Source: Shewanella sp. (GTDB taxonomy: Bacteria > Pseudomonadota > Gammaproteobacteria > Enterobacterales > Shewanellaceae). Taken from it: a stretch of DNA of 58,410 nucleotides. The translations under genes and the position numbers were made by a program. Numbering within the stretch: the stretch's first letter is position 1; each line of letters starts with the position of its first letter. Below are positions 37,708 through 48,212 of this stretch, piece by piece. The notes under the pieces are model-generated. The model ran no database searches, was not told where the DNA came from, and saw nothing but the letters and a program-made list of their open reading frames with translations. The stretch covers positions 1 through 58,410 of the forward strand of contig NZ_JABSSM010000030.1 in the NCBI RefSeq assembly GCF_013214165.1, given 5' to 3'.

Positions 37708-38595
37708 TTAGTGGATTTTATTGATTATACCGTCTAATTCAGCGAGATCCTGATAATTAATTACCAGTTTGCCCTTACCTTTTTTATTATGGCTAATTGA
37801 AACCTTGGCACCTAATCTTTCGACTAATAGGCCTTCTAGACGGGTGACATCGTGATCTTTTACTGGTTTACCTGCAACTTCAGGTTGGCTTAAGGTTTTA
37901 TTAACTAATCGTTCAGTTTCACGAACGGTTAATTCTTTTGCTGCGACTAATCTGGCAATATTTGTTTGCTCATCGCCCTCGATGGCGAGTAATGCTCTGG
38001 CATGTCCCATGTCGATGTCACCGTATTCTAACATGCGTTTTACCGGCTCATTGAGACCGTTGAGACGCAGTAAATTAGACACTGTCGCGCGAGACTTGCC
38101 CACCGCGGTGGCAATTTGTTGATGAGTCAGTTCAAATTCGCGCATTAATCGCTCTAATGCAATCGCTTCTTCCATCGCATTGAGGTCTTCTCGCTGAATA
38201 TTTTCGATTAACGAGATGGCAATGGCGGCTTCATCAGCCACCTGCTTGACGATACAGGGCACCTTATCCAGCTTAGCTATTTGAGCCGCACGCCAGCGAC
38301 GTTCGCCGGCGATGATCTCATACATGGACGCTGAAACTTTACGCACCACAATAGGCTGAATGATGCCTTGAGCCATTATCGACTCGGCGAGCTCTTCGAG
38401 CGCCTCGGTTGACATATCTTTACGCGGTTGATACTTACCAGGCTGCATCAAGTCTATGTGCAGCATTAACAGATCATCTGTTTTAGCTGTTACTCCGGCA
38501 ACTTCTTCAGCTGAATACAGTTTATTACTTGCCGCATGGCTAGTACTGAGTAATGCATCCAGACCCTTACCCAGTCCACGTTTTTTCAATGTCAT
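37708..38595 (-). CDS. parB: chromosome partitioning protein ParB
   Basis: A 295-residue centromere-binding CTPase. The ATG at 38595 has AAAGG 8 bases upstream and is preferred over an in-frame GTG six bases before it. N-terminal MTLKKRGLGKGLDALL (ParA-contact), then GKYQPRK, the CTP motif GERRWRAAQIA, ENIQREDLNAMEEA, and the HTH THQQIATAVGKSRATVSNLLRL. C-terminal dimerisation domain at the end. Nine bases after parA; the pair segregates the origin region. No intact parS (TGTTTCACGTGAAACA) was spotted in this window by eye. Confidence 0.97.
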   Translation of the reverse strand: MTLKKRGLGKGLDALLSTSHAASNKLYSAEEVAGVTAKTDDLLMLHIDLMQPGKYQPRKDMSTEALEELAESIMAQGIIQPIVVRKVSASMYEIIAGERRWRAAQIAKLDKVPCIVKQVADEAAIAISLIENIQREDLNAMEEAIALERLMREFELTHQQIATAVGKSRATVSNLLRLNGLNEPVKRMLEYGDIDMGHARALLAIEGDEQTNIARLVAAKELTVRETERLVNKTLSQPEVAGKPVKDHDVTRLEGLLVERLGAKVSISHNKKGKGKLVINYQDLAELDGIINKIH

Positions 38596-38610
38596 TTCCA
38601 CTGCCTTTAT

Positions 38611-39399
38611 TTAAGCTTGTTCTAGCTCTTGATGCTGTTCTGCTCTGCGAATTATTTCGCCGGCCAGGGCTAAATAAGCCTTAGCGCCGGCACTCGATTT
38701 GTCGTAATACATGGCCGGAGCACCAAAGCTAGGCGCCTCAGCCAGTCTGACATTTCTTGGAATGACGGTACGATACACTTTTTCGCCGAAATGCTGTTTG
38801 AGCTGATCGGATACATCATTAGATAGACGATTTCTGGGGTCGTACATGGTACGCAGTATCCCTTCGATATGAAGACCTGGGTTGACCATGGCGCCAATCT
38901 TAGTGATGGTGTCCATAAGGGCCGTTAAGCCCTCCAGTGCATAATATTCACACTGCATGGGAACCAGAATAGAATCGGCAGCCGACATGGCATTCACAGT
39001 TAGCATGTTCAATGAGGGGGGACAATCGATAAAGATGTAGTCGTAATCGTCTTTAATCGGTGCTAATGCATTTCTTAATCTAATCTCACGGGCGAAAAAC
39101 TCCATTAACTTGATCTCAGCCGCAGTAACGTCACCGTTACCCGCGATCAGATCATATTTTCCGCTGGTATTTCTATAGACAACTTCATCGAAAGGCTTTT
39201 CATCGACTAACAACTCATAAGCGGTATTCTCGACACTGTACTTGTCGATACCACTTCCCATGGTCGCATTACCCTGAGGATCGAGATCAATTAACAGCAC
39301 CTTGCGCTTTGTGGCGGCCAAAGATGCTGCTAAGTTGACACAAGTTGTTGTTTTTCCGACGCCACCTTTCTGGTTAGCCACGGCAATCACTTTACCCAC
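38611..39399 (-). CDS. parA: chromosome partitioning ATPase ParA (Soj)
   Basis: A 262-residue deviant Walker-A ATPase: KGGVGKTT at residues 11-18, [13 protein letters not shown], and [11 protein letters not shown]. It binds DNA non-specifically and moves ParB-parS complexes. Short N-terminus without HTH, so chromosomal type Soj. Between rsmG and parB, as usual near gammaproteobacterial origins. Confidence 0.97.
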   Translation of the reverse strand: MGKVIAVANQKGGVGKTTTCVNLAASLAATKRKVLLIDLDPQGNATMGSGIDKYSVENTAYELLVDEKPFDEVVYRNTSGKYDLIAGNGDVTAAEIKLMEFFAREIRLRNALAPIKDDYDYIFIDCPPSLNMLTVNAMSAADSILVPMQCEYYALEGLTALMDTITKIGAMVNPGLHIEGILRTMYDPRNRLSNDVSDQLKQHFGEKVYRTVIPRNVRLAEAPSFGAPAMYYDKSSAGAKAYLALAGEIIRRAEQHQELEQA

Positions 39400-39482
39400 A
39401 ATACCATCCTGTATGTCGCGTATACGTTATCGACGCAATTGAATCCAATACCAAATTGCTTGAATCACTGAAAGAAAGCAAC

Positions 39483-40109
39483 TTAAACACTATTTTTAAC
39501 GACTCTTAGCAGGTGTCTCTGTTCATCCAGACGGGGGATACTCAGCTCGATGACATCTGTGAGCTCGTAACCCTGAGGAATTTTTGTCATTTCATCTGCG
39601 GCCAATTGCCCCTTGAGTGCGTAGTAACAACCATTCTCCGCCGGCAGGTGATGACACCAGTGCAACATGTCTTCGATAGAGGCGAAGGCTCGACTGAGCA
39701 CGCCATCAAATTTTTCTTCAGGTACATAGGCTTCGACTCGACTCTCTACAGAGCTGATGTTATCGATACCCAGATCGAACTGAACCTGCTTCTGGAAGCG
39801 AATTCGCTTACCTAGGCTATCCAATAACACAAAATGTTTATCTGGATTCATTATCGCCAACGGGATGCCGGGTAAACCCGGTCCGGTGCCAACATCGATG
39901 AAGCGTTCACCCACCAGATGTGCCGACACAGCGAGACTATCCATGATATGCCTGATCAGCATCTGCTCGGGATCTCTAACCGATGTCAGGTTATATGCCT
40001 TATTCCACTTGTCGAGCATCTCAACAAATCCAACCAGCTGTTGCTTCTGCTGCTCGGTGGCAGTCAAATTCATTTCAGCTAGATATTCATCTAATAGGGC
40101 TGATAACAC
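39483..40109 (-). CDS. rsmG: 16S rRNA (guanine527-N7)-methyltransferase
   Basis: A 208-residue SAM-dependent methyltransferase. GTG at 40109 is chosen because AAGGA lies 8 bases upstream; the frame continues to a TTG seven codons earlier. SAM site [17 protein letters not shown], family motif [24 protein letters not shown]. The adjacent mnmG arrangement is the old gidAB pair. A hairpin terminator lies between the two. Confidence 0.95.
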   Translation of the reverse strand: MLSALLDEYLAEMNLTATEQQKQQLVGFVEMLDKWNKAYNLTSVRDPEQMLIRHIMDSLAVSAHLVGERFIDVGTGPGLPGIPLAIMNPDKHFVLLDSLGKRIRFQKQVQFDLGIDNISSVESRVEAYVPEEKFDGVLSRAFASIEDMLHWCHHLPAENGCYYALKGQLAADEMTKIPQGYELTDVIELSIPRLDEQRHLLRVVKNSV

Positions 40110-40169
40110 GGGATTAATCCTTAATAACAAACTTAAATCGGCATGAACAGGCTATTATGAAGCCGTCAA

Positions 40170-40203
40170 AACAGTAAGGGAAGCCTTTAGCGCTTCCCTT
40201 AGT
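40170..40203 (-). terminator. intrinsic terminator between mnmG and rsmG
   Basis: TAAGGGAAGC / GCTTCCCTTA (40175-40184, 40192-40201), followed on the minus strand by CTGTTTTG. It probably gives partial termination after mnmG. Confidence 0.65.
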
Positions 40204-40228
40204 AACAATTCATCAAAAAGAGTAAAAT

Positions 40229-42121
40229 TTACGAGGCTTTTCTACGAAGTAAACCACGTCGCTTCAGATGCACTAATAAAATCGAGATAGCGGCGGGGGT
40301 CATTCCCGAAATTCTCGACGCCTGACCTATGGTTTCAGGCTTATGTTCATTCATCTTAGCGATCACTTCATTGGACAATCCCGGCACTTCCTGATAATCC
40401 AGATCTAACGGCAGTCCGGTAGTCTCATGTTTAAGTGCCTTGTCTATCTCATCTTGCTGACGCTGAATATAACCAGAATATTTAATCTGGATCTGTACTT
40501 GTTCAGCGGCGCGTTGATCTTCGAGTCCCGGACCGAAGCCTTCGAGTCTCATTAATTTAGGATAATCCATCTCAGGGCGGCGAAGCAGATCTTCGAAAGA
40601 CGCTTCTCGAGAAATTGGCGTATTCAACTCAGGGTTTAACACATCCAACAGCGGCGAATTAGGGTGAACCCATAAGCCTCTTAAACGTTGTAACTCCAGC
40701 TCGATAGATTCACGCTTCTCACTGAACTTACTCCAGCGGTTATCATCGACCAAGCCAAACTCGCGGGCTTTCTCGGTCAGACGCAGATCCGCATTATCTT
40801 CACGCAACAATAAACGATACTCGGCGCGGCTGGTGAACATGCGGTAAGGCTCTTTGGTGCCAAGAGTCGAAAGATCGTCAACCAAGACGCCTAGATACGC
40901 CTGATCACGACGTGGAGCCCAGGATTCTTTACCCTGAACCTGCAAAGATGCATTCATACCGGCCAATAATCCTTGAGCAGCAGCTTCTTCGTAACCTGTT
41001 GTACCGTTGATCTGTCCGGCAAAGAAGAGTCCGCCGATCGCTTTAGTCTCTAAAGAGTTCTTCAGATCCCTAGGATCGAAGTAATCATATTCGATAGCGT
41101 AACCAGGACGAATGATCTGTGCATGCTCCATTCCCTTGATCGATCTAACCAGATCCAGTTGTACATCGAAAGGCAGACTGGTTGAAATCCCATTGGGATA
41201 GATCTCATTGGTATTGAGTCCTTCAGGCTCGATAAATATTTGATGAGATGTCTTGTCGGCGAAGCGATTAATCTTATCTTCGATAGAAGGGCAATAACGT
41301 GGACCTATGCCTTCGATAACCCCTGAATACATAGGGCTACGGTCTAGACCAGCGCGAATAATATCATGGGTACGCTCATTGGTATGGGTCACATAACAAG
41401 AGATTTGCCGAGGATGATCTTTCACATCACCGATAAACGACATCACAGGCAGTGGCGTATCGCCTTTCTGCTCGGCCATAAGATCGAAATTTATGCTATT
41501 GGCATCGACTCTAGGTGGTGTCCCAGTCTTCAAGCGACCAATACGGATCGGTAACTCACGTAAACGATCGGCGAGGGCGATCGATGGCGGATCACCGGCT
41601 CGTCCGCCGCTGTAGTTTTGCAATCCTATGTGGATCTTACCACTGAGAAAGGTGCCTGCAGTCAAGACAACGGTGGGCGCTTCGAATGCGAGTCCCATCT
41701 GAGTGACAACGCCGGTGATACGGCCATTTTCAACAATCAGGTCATCGACGCCTTGCTGAAACAATCTTAAATTCGGTTGGTTTTGCAGTATTTGTTGGAT
41801 CTTAGCTCGGTAGAGTGCTCTATCGGCTTGGGCTCGAGTGGCTCTAACCGCGGGTCCCTTGCTCGAGTTGAGAGTTCGAAATTGAATACCTGCAAAGTCA
41901 GTGGCAACAGCCATGGCTCCGCCCATTGCATCGATCTCTTTTACCAGGTGCCCCTTGCCGATCCCGCCGATCGCTGGATTACAGGACATCTGTCCTAAGG
42001 TATCGATGTTATGCGTCAACAACAGGGTGTTAGATCCCATTCTTGCTGCGGCCAGCGCGGCTTCCGTACCGGCATGACCACCACCAACAACAATTACATC
42101 GAACCGTTCATGAAAATGCAT
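40229..42121 (-). CDS. mnmG: tRNA uridine 5-carboxymethylaminomethyl modification enzyme MnmG (GidA)
   Basis: A 630-residue FAD enzyme that with MnmE modifies U34 of several tRNAs. FAD site [19 protein letters not shown]; signature [17 protein letters not shown]; second signature [16 protein letters not shown]. The C-terminal helical domain binds MnmE and tRNA. The gene starts at the left edge of oriC and runs away from it, as in E. coli, where its transcription influences initiation. Confidence 0.98.
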   Translation of the reverse strand: MHFHERFDVIVVGGGHAGTEAALAAARMGSNTLLLTHNIDTLGQMSCNPAIGGIGKGHLVKEIDAMGGAMAVATDFAGIQFRTLNSSKGPAVRATRAQADRALYRAKIQQILQNQPNLRLFQQGVDDLIVENGRITGVVTQMGLAFEAPTVVLTAGTFLSGKIHIGLQNYSGGRAGDPPSIALADRLRELPIRIGRLKTGTPPRVDANSINFDLMAEQKGDTPLPVMSFIGDVKDHPRQISCYVTHTNERTHDIIRAGLDRSPMYSGVIEGIGPRYCPSIEDKINRFADKTSHQIFIEPEGLNTNEIYPNGISTSLPFDVQLDLVRSIKGMEHAQIIRPGYAIEYDYFDPRDLKNSLETKAIGGLFFAGQINGTTGYEEAAAQGLLAGMNASLQVQGKESWAPRRDQAYLGVLVDDLSTLGTKEPYRMFTSRAEYRLLLREDNADLRLTEKAREFGLVDDNRWSKFSEKRESIELELQRLRGLWVHPNSPLLDVLNPELNTPISREASFEDLLRRPEMDYPKLMRLEGFGPGLEDQRAAEQVQIQIKYSGYIQRQQDEIDKALKHETTGLPLDLDYQEVPGLSNEVIAKMNEHKPETIGQASRISGMTPAAISILLVHLKRRGLLRRKAS

Positions 42122-42579
42122 TACAAAACCTTAAATTAAAACTGACGTCGATAAAGAACTAATGTGAATTTGAGGTGCATATTTTAGCACCTGATTGACC
42201 CAAGGTGAAAGATCATTTTCGATCGTTTTATCTTGAGAGGATCTGCTTAATAGATCTTAAGATCTTTATATAGATCCTTTATTATTGTTATTATTAAGGG
42301 AGCGATCTTCTGTGGGTAACCGCTTTTTTCCTTTATCATTCATGAGTTAGCGAGGATCAGATCCTGTGATCTTAGTATGATCAAACTAGGATAAGCCTGT
42401 GGGTAGATCGACCACTTATCCACAGGGTGGATCCTTGACCGGATCGGACCTTGAGTAATGCAGAGCTTAACCAGAAGAAAATAATAGGTTATCCACATAT
42501 TTATCCTTTTAGATCGTAAATTGTGGATAAGTTAGATCTAATCTGTGAATTGATCCTTAACTTATCCTCGAAAAAGATC
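42122..42579. other. chromosomal replication origin oriC
   Basis: A 458-base gap between mnmG and mioC. Perfect DnaA boxes TTATCCACA at 42416-42424 and 42489-42497, and in reverse at 42522-42530; a near match (TGTGGGTAA) at 42311-42319. Eighteen GATC sites lie between 42211 and 42580, typical of Dam/SeqA-controlled origins. An AT-rich block at about 42250-42298 has GATC-starting 13-mer-like units, a candidate unwinding element. mioC-oriC-mnmG is the same order as E. coli. Confidence 0.95.
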
Positions 42580-43020
42580 TTAAAGACGATCTTGCCATTG
42601 CTCTAACCAAGCCAGAGCGGGATCTTCTGGCACATGATCCTTCTGCACATCGATCTGGATCTTATCCACATAGACTTGTGCACCGCAACTCTCCAATGCT
42701 CGAGCTAATTTTTCCGGTCCCTGACAGAAAGTGTCGTAACTCGAATCCCCGATCGCACAAATCGCATATTTAGTGCCGCTAAGATCGGGTTTTTGAGACA
42801 AGATCTCCGCTAAAAATGGCATTATATTGTCCGGAAGATCCCCTGCACCGTGTGTCGAAGAGACTACCAACCACAAGGATTTTGGGTCTAGATCGGTGAA
42901 TTTAGGGGTCATATGTATGACATTTTCATGGCCTAATCCGCTTAGAACTGCCGAAAATTCGTCGGCTACGTACTCAGCATTACCCAGAGTTGTGCCTACT
43001 AATATGTCTATTTTTGCCAT
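42580..43020 (-). CDS. mioC: MioC flavodoxin
   Basis: A 146-residue FMN-binding flavodoxin. FMN phosphate loop GTTLGNAEYVADE near the N-terminus, STHGAGDLPDNI and AIGDSSYDTFCQ for the isoalloxazine loops. In E. coli MioC supports biotin synthase, and its transcription runs into oriC, as it would here. Canonical size and place. Confidence 0.95.
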   Translation of the reverse strand: MAKIDILVGTTLGNAEYVADEFSAVLSGLGHENVIHMTPKFTDLDPKSLWLVVSSTHGAGDLPDNIMPFLAEILSQKPDLSGTKYAICAIGDSSYDTFCQGPEKLARALESCGAQVYVDKIQIDVQKDHVPEDPALAWLEQWQDRL

Positions 43021-43213
43021 CTGGTGTCCTTATACTTACTGCTAAACAGCTTATTGATGTCTTTTTAACGTGATGAAATGACCAAGTTTGACTCTATAAC
43101 TGGCCAGAGATGCTTGGCTATTGGCTTTAATAGTAAGTGAAAAGCCTGCTTGGATCTTGCTACTTAGTGGGATTTACATCTGAAATTTCGCCGATTATGA
43201 CTCATAGCCTGAA

Positions 43214-44032
43214 CTAAACTGATGAGATTTCTGCTGGTTTTGCAGCGAAAAGTAAGTAGTTAACCTTAGTATTCTGGTTGATACTCCAATGTTTAGTGAA
43301 AGGGTTAAACGTCATGCCTGCCACATTTATGGTCTCGAGACCTTGTTTCGAGATCATGGCCGATATCTCTTGGGGTTTAACGAAGTAGCGCCATTCATGG
43401 GTGCCTATAGGCAGATACCTCATGACATATTCGGCGCCAATGATGCCGACTATATAAGAGGTTATGGTTCGATTTAGGGTCGCCATTACCAATAAACCAC
43501 CGGGTTTGAGTAGCCTACAGCAGGTCTCTATTAATCCTTGTTGATCGGCGACATGCTCTATGACTTCGGTATTAAGTACGATGTCGTACAAGTATATTTC
43601 GGTTTTATCTTCAAGATCACTGGCTAAACAATGAAGGTAATTGACTGATATATAATTTGTTTGCGCATGTTGGCTAGCGACTAATATGTTGTGCTCGCTG
43701 GCATCTATCCCAGTGACATCTGCACCAAGTTTGGCTAAAGGCTCACATAGGAGTCCGGCACCACAGCCTATATCGACCAAGCTAAGGCCAGTCAAAGGGG
43801 CTGGCTGATTAAGATCGCGACCTAAGTGCTGAGCTATCATCTTCTTGATGGCGATTAATCTCGTCTGGTTAAACGCCAATATCTGTTTGAATTTCCCCTT
43901 GGGATCGCGCCACTCTTTGGCTAAGCGATCAAACTTAGCTATTTCTTCTGTCGTATCAAGGCCCGTACTGTGACGGGAGGTTAACTTGCTTCTGTCTAAC
44001 ACAATATTCTGCTCAACATTAACTAATAACAT
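43214..44032 (-). CDS. ubiG: UbiG-like ubiquinone O-methyltransferase, alphaproteobacterial/mitochondrial style
   Basis: A class I SAM methyltransferase, 272 residues from the ATG at 44032. SAM motif LVDIGCGAGLLCEPLAKLGADVTGID; further LNTEVIEHV, LLKPGGLLVMATLNRT, VGAEYVMRYLPIGTHEW. EEIAKFDRLAKEWRDPKGKF and the LCEPLA and GTHEW spellings resemble alphaproteobacterial UbiG and mitochondrial Coq3 more than E. coli UbiG (SRWWDLEGEFKPLH, GTHDVKKF). Start uncertain: an extended -10 (TGGTATAAT) ends one base before the 44032 ATG, so the mRNA may begin inside the frame and a GTG at 44002 may be used; the frame is also open to 44119. Probably a second UbiG beside the usual one elsewhere. Confidence 0.8.
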   Translation of the reverse strand: MLLVNVEQNIVLDRSKLTSRHSTGLDTTEEIAKFDRLAKEWRDPKGKFKQILAFNQTRLIAIKKMIAQHLGRDLNQPAPLTGLSLVDIGCGAGLLCEPLAKLGADVTGIDASEHNILVASQHAQTNYISVNYLHCLASDLEDKTEIYLYDIVLNTEVIEHVADQQGLIETCCRLLKPGGLLVMATLNRTITSYIVGIIGAEYVMRYLPIGTHEWRYFVKPQEISAMISKQGLETINVAGMTFNPFTKHWSINQNTKVNYLLFAAKPAEISSV

Positions 44033-44218
44033 GATTATACCAAGTCTTGGTCTTGCTATTAATACCTTGTCCCAGCTGACTATCCGCTCAATTGCACATA
44101 TTAGCGAATAATGAATCACTGCTATACTTGAAATATTAACTCAGGCTGTTTTCATTACTGCGATGCCAGAACAAGGCATCAGCTAAAGGATGAAAAAATT
44201 TATTGTGAGGGTAAGGGC

Positions 44219-44776
44219 ATGTTAAGACATTACTTTATTAGCAGCGATCTCGACGATCTGGAGAAGGTTGAACAGGAACTCGAGGCCGAAGGGATCACTG
44301 AACCCCAGATACATATATTGAGTGAGAAAGATGCCGATGTCGAAAATCATCATCTGCATGAAGTCGAGCCTGTGCTAAAGCTGGATGTGGTACATTCGAC
44401 TGAAATTGGCGCCGTGATAGGCTTTGTTATCTCAGCCGCGACCCTGATGTTGGCCTATGAGATGGGTTGGACCCGGAGTGCTGCGGGTTGGCTACCGTTT
44501 ATATTTCTAGCCATAGTGATACTGGGTTTCTGTACCTGGGAAGGTGGCTTCATCGGTATACAAAAAACCAATATACATTTCGAACGATTTCAGGAGTTAC
44601 TGCATAAGGGTAAGCATGTGCTATTTGTCGATGTTGACCCAAATCAGGAGCCTATCTTTGCCAAGATCATCAATGCTCACCCCAAATTAGAGCCCGCGGG
44701 GCTGGGATCGGCGACTCCACATTGGGTGGTTCGCTGGCAAGATAAGTTCCACAGTTTTATGAAGACCATGCCCTAA
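44219..44776 (+). CDS. small two-helix membrane protein, DUF1269-like, function unknown
   Basis: A 185-residue protein. The first ~50 residues look like a small alpha/beta domain (LRHYFISSDLDDLEKVEQEL, then PQIHILSEKDAD), followed by a central hydrophobic hairpin (about 66-80 and 90-106). A second soluble part has HVLFVDVDPNQEP. Members seen in Shewanella and Vibrio are uncharacterised; older labels such as NAD/FAD-utilising enzyme are unsupported here, because I see no dinucleotide motif. GAGGG precedes the start at good distance. A terminator directly after it makes it a single-gene unit. Confidence 0.7.
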   Translation: MLRHYFISSDLDDLEKVEQELEAEGITEPQIHILSEKDADVENHHLHEVEPVLKLDVVHSTEIGAVIGFVISAATLMLAYEMGWTRSAAGWLPFIFLAIVILGFCTWEGGFIGIQKTNIHFERFQELLHKGKHVLFVDVDPNQEPIFAKIINAHPKLEPAGLGSATPHWVVRWQDKFHSFMKTMP

Positions 44777-44798
44777 ACCATAAGAGTTATCTCTATTC

Positions 44799-44824
44799 CA
44801 AGGCGCCTTTCTGGCGCTTTTTTT
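44799..44824 (+). terminator. intrinsic terminator
   Basis: GCGCC / GGCGC core (44803-44807, 44813-44817) extended by A-T pairs and followed by seven T. Isolates the small membrane gene from the oxidase cluster. Confidence 0.85.
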
Positions 44825-44952
44825 ATTGCCGCTGTTTAGCCCGAGATAAGGAGATAATGCCAAACATGGTCTATGTTAATAAGTAGTTGGAGAAAACTGA
44901 ATTATCTGATTACTTTTAGTCTGGTCACTACACATCTGCACTTCGCAGGCGT

Positions 44953-46461
44953 GTGAGGCTAGATTTTATAGGGATGGGTGGCATGGCTATAGCGGTTGTT
45001 ATCCTGTTATTAGTACTGGTATCTGTGGTATTTCACTTCGCAAGTCCTTGGTGGTTTACTCCGATCGCGTCCAACTGGACCGCCATCGACGATACTATCA
45101 CGCTTACCTTCTGGGTCACTGGCATCGTCTTTATCGCGGTCAATGGCTTCCTCGCGTATTGTGTTTTTCGCTTTCGTTTCGATAAAAACAAACGTGCCGA
45201 TTATGAACCCGAGAATAAAAAACTCGAAATTTGGCTAACCGTGTTCACGACTATTGGAGTGGCTGCCATGCTTGCCCCTGGCTTGGTCGTCTGGGGGGAG
45301 TTTGTCACTGTGCCCGATGATGCCAAGACATTCGAGGTCGTGGGGCAGCAATGGCATTGGAGCTATCGATTACCCGGTAAAGACGGCGTACTCGGTCAAA
45401 GTGCCGTTGACTTGATGGATGAGAAAAACCCGTTCGGCCTCAATCCCGATGATATCCATGCCCAAGACGACATTTTGATCCCCAGTAACGTGATGCATAT
45501 CTTGCTCGATCAGCCGGTAAAGGTACTGATGCGCTCTAAAGATGTATTACATAACTTCGCGGTGCCGCAATTTAGGGTCAAGATGGATCTGGTGCCCGGA
45601 ATAGAGACCTACCTCTGGTTTACACCAACCAGGCTCGGTCGTTTCGAGATGTTGTGCGAGGAGTTATGCGGCATGGCTCACTACACCATGCGCGGCCAGA
45701 TCGTGGTGGACACGGCTCAAGACTACCAAGTCTGGTTGGATAAACAGTTCACCTTCAGAGAATCACTCGATGCCCCCGCTGGGGATCTGCAGCTAGGTAA
45801 AAAATTATATGCCAGCTGCGCCGCCTGCCATGGCAATGATGGTCAGGGCAATGAAACGCTCAATGCACCTATGCTGGCGGGTCAGTCTGCCTGGTATTTA
45901 AGCCGCCAGCTTCACTATTATAAGACTCAGGTTCGCGGTAGCCATCAGCAGGATATTTACGGTCAACAGATGGCTGCTATGGCCAATACCTTGGTCGATG
46001 CCAAGGCGATAAAAGATGTCACCGCTTATATCGCATCCTTGCCAGCGCTGGCTATCTTTCCTAGGGCGGTGAATAGCGGCCCTCTGGCTCGATCCATCGC
46101 CAGTGGGCAGCGGCTATTTACCAACTGTGCATACTGCCATGGTGACAAGGCTCAAGGTAAGTTTGCCCTCAATGCTCCCAGATTAGCGGGGCAACATGCC
46201 TGGTATCTCAAGCGTCAGTTACAACATTATCGCGCCAGCATTCGCGGTGCTCATCGTGAAGATCTCTACGGCACTCAGATGATTTTGATGTCGCGATTAC
46301 TGCAGAACGAGCAAGCCATAGATGATGTGATTGCCTATATCTCTAGGTTAAAGCCGACTGCTGATGCCGATTTTTACCCATCGTCGAGCAGGGCGGTGAG
46401 CGCAACAGGATCTCCGAGCATCACAGGCCAGAGTCATAGCACACAGGAGGTGAGCCGATGA
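44953..46461 (+). CDS. coxB: cytochrome c oxidase subunit II fused to two cytochrome c domains
   Basis: About 502 residues from the GTG at 44953; ATGs at 44974 and 44983 are alternative starts. Two N-terminal membrane helices are followed by the periplasmic CuA domain: H200, then CEELCGMAHYTM (C235, E237, C239, H243, M246). Two class I cytochrome c domains follow, with heme sites CAACH (289-293) and CAYCH (392-396). This makes it a caa3-like subunit with double heme, larger than usual single-heme forms. It hands electrons to CuA from the quinol or cytochrome pool. Its stop overlaps the coxA start (ATGA). Confidence 0.93.
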   Translation: MRLDFIGMGGMAIAVVILLLVLVSVVFHFASPWWFTPIASNWTAIDDTITLTFWVTGIVFIAVNGFLAYCVFRFRFDKNKRADYEPENKKLEIWLTVFTTIGVAAMLAPGLVVWGEFVTVPDDAKTFEVVGQQWHWSYRLPGKDGVLGQSAVDLMDEKNPFGLNPDDIHAQDDILIPSNVMHILLDQPVKVLMRSKDVLHNFAVPQFRVKMDLVPGIETYLWFTPTRLGRFEMLCEELCGMAHYTMRGQIVVDTAQDYQVWLDKQFTFRESLDAPAGDLQLGKKLYASCAACHGNDGQGNETLNAPMLAGQSAWYLSRQLHYYKTQVRGSHQQDIYGQQMAAMANTLVDAKAIKDVTAYIASLPALAIFPRAVNSGPLARSIASGQRLFTNCAYCHGDKAQGKFALNAPRLAGQHAWYLKRQLQHYRASIRGAHREDLYGTQMILMSRLLQNEQAIDDVIAYISRLKPTADADFYPSSSRAVSATGSPSITGQSHSTQEVSR

Positions 46462-48212
46462 ATTATACCGCCATTGTCGATCAAGCCGACGAGTCCCATC
46501 ATCCCACCAGCTTTATGGCTAAGTATATCTGGAGCCAAGATCATAAGGTCATCGCCATCCAGTATTCCATCACGGCTCTCTTCGTTGGCTTAGTCGCCTT
46601 GGCGTTGTCGGCTATGATGCGTTTGCAGCTAGGCTTTCCCGATAGTTTCTCCTTTATCGATCCCAGTAGTTACCTGCAGTTTGTCACCATGCATGGCATG
46701 ATCATGGTGATCTATCTGCTCACCGCCTTACTGCTCGGCGGCTTCGGTAACTATTTGATCCCCTTGATGGTGGGTGCCAGGGACATGGTATTTCCCTACC
46801 TTAATATGCTCAGTTACTGGACCTATTTACTCGCGGTCATCGTCCTGCTGGCGAGTTTCTTCGTTCCCGGAGGCCCGACTGGTGCAGGCTGGACCCTGTA
46901 TCCACCGCAAACTATCTTACCCGGCACCCCGGGAAACGATGGCGGTATCATCTTGATGTTGGTGTCTCTGGCGATATTTATCGTCGCCTTCACCATGGGG
47001 GGACTCAACTACGTCACCACCATATTGCAGGCTCGTGCTAGAGGCATGACCTTGATGCGCATGCCACTAACGATATGGGGGATCTTCACCGCCACCATCT
47101 TAGGCCTGTTGGCATTTCCGGCACTATTGGTGAGTGCCATCATGATGATGCTAGATAAGTTAGTGGGAACCAGCTTCTTCATGCCCGCCATCTTATCTCT
47201 GGGTGAGCCTCTCAATTACACCGGCGGCAGTCCGGTTTTGTTTCAGCATCTGTTTTGGTTTTTCGGTCATCCTGAAGTCTATATTGTGGCGCTGCCGGCC
47301 TTTGGCATGGTGTCCGATGTGATTGCGACCCATGCCAGAAAAAACATCTTCGGCTATCGCATGATGGTGTGGGCCATAGTCGCCATTGGTGGTCTGAGTT
47401 TTGTCGTCTGGGCACACCACATGTATGTCAGTGGCATGAATCCCTATTTTGGTTTCTTCTTTGCCACCACCACCTTGATTATCGCCATTCCCACGGCGCT
47501 TAAGGTCTATAACTGGTCCTTGACTCTGTGGCGGGGCAACATACATATGACAGTGCCGATGATGTTCGCCATCGGTTTCATCTTCACCTTTACCCACGGC
47601 GGATTAACCGGACTGTTTCTCGGTAATGTGGTGGTCGATTTGCCCTTGTCTGATACCTACTTTGTGGTGGCTCATTTTCATATGGTGATGGGGGTTTCGC
47701 CTATCATGGTGCTGTTCGCCGCCATCTATCATTGGTTCCCTAAGGTCACTGGACGTTTCCTGCATAGGGGTCTGGGTAAGTTTCATTTCTGGATGACCTT
47801 CATCGGCACGTATTCTATCTATCTGCCCATGCATTACTTGGGGTTTCTCGGGGTACCGCGGCGATACTTTGCCATGGGGCCAACCGAGTTTATCCCTGAG
47901 TCGGCCCAATCCCTCAATGCCAGTATCACCATATCAGCACTGATTGTCGGCGTGGTGCAGCTGATATTTCTGTTCAACATCATCTGGAGTACCTTTAAGG
48001 GCAAAAAATCCGGCCCTAACCCCTGGAATGCCACCACGCTGGAGTGGCAAACCGAATATACACCGCCAAGACACGGCAACTGGGGGGACAAGATCCCTGT
48101 GGTTTATCGTTGGGCCTACGATTACAGCGTACCTGGGGTGAAGGCCGACTTCATTCCGCAGAATGTCTCGCCGGAAGAGGTCGAGATGATGGATGATAAG
48201 GGAGGCGCTTGA
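46458..48212 (+). CDS. coxA: cytochrome c oxidase subunit I
   Basis: A 584-residue heme-copper oxidase core subunit. Metal ligands: THMHGMIM-type His (in VTMHGMIMV), FGHPEVY with the CuB His and the Tyr cross-link site, WAHHMYVSG, and VVAHFHMVMG for the two hemes. The Glu in GHPEVY and the Asp in DMVFPYLN mark an A1-type D-channel, and the Lys in IPTALKVYNW the K-channel. Twelve or more membrane helices. Overlaps both neighbours by a few bases, so the three genes are tightly coupled. Confidence 0.95.
   Translation: MNYTAIVDQADESHHPTSFMAKYIWSQDHKVIAIQYSITALFVGLVALALSAMMRLQLGFPDSFSFIDPSSYLQFVTMHGMIMVIYLLTALLLGGFGNYLIPLMVGARDMVFPYLNMLSYWTYLLAVIVLLASFFVPGGPTGAGWTLYPPQTILPGTPGNDGGIILMLVSLAIFIVAFTMGGLNYVTTILQARARGMTLMRMPLTIWGIFTATILGLLAFPALLVSAIMMMLDKLVGTSFFMPAILSLGEPLNYTGGSPVLFQHLFWFFGHPEVYIVALPAFGMVSDVIATHARKNIFGYRMMVWAIVAIGGLSFVVWAHHMYVSGMNPYFGFFFATTTLIIAIPTALKVYNWSLTLWRGNIHMTVPMMFAIGFIFTFTHGGLTGLFLGNVVVDLPLSDTYFVVAHFHMVMGVSPIMVLFAAIYHWFPKVTGRFLHRGLGKFHFWMTFIGTYSIYLPMHYLGFLGVPRRYFAMGPTEFIPESAQSLNASITISALIVGVVQLIFLFNIIWSTFKGKKSGPNPWNATTLEWQTEYTPPRHGNWGDKIPVVYRWAYDYSVPGVKADFIPQNVSPEEVEMMDDKGGA

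Noticed and set aside
47193..47597. Long open frame antisense to coxA
   Set aside because: The coxA frame is strongly conserved; the antisense frame is His/Gly-rich without recognisable features, an effect of codon use.
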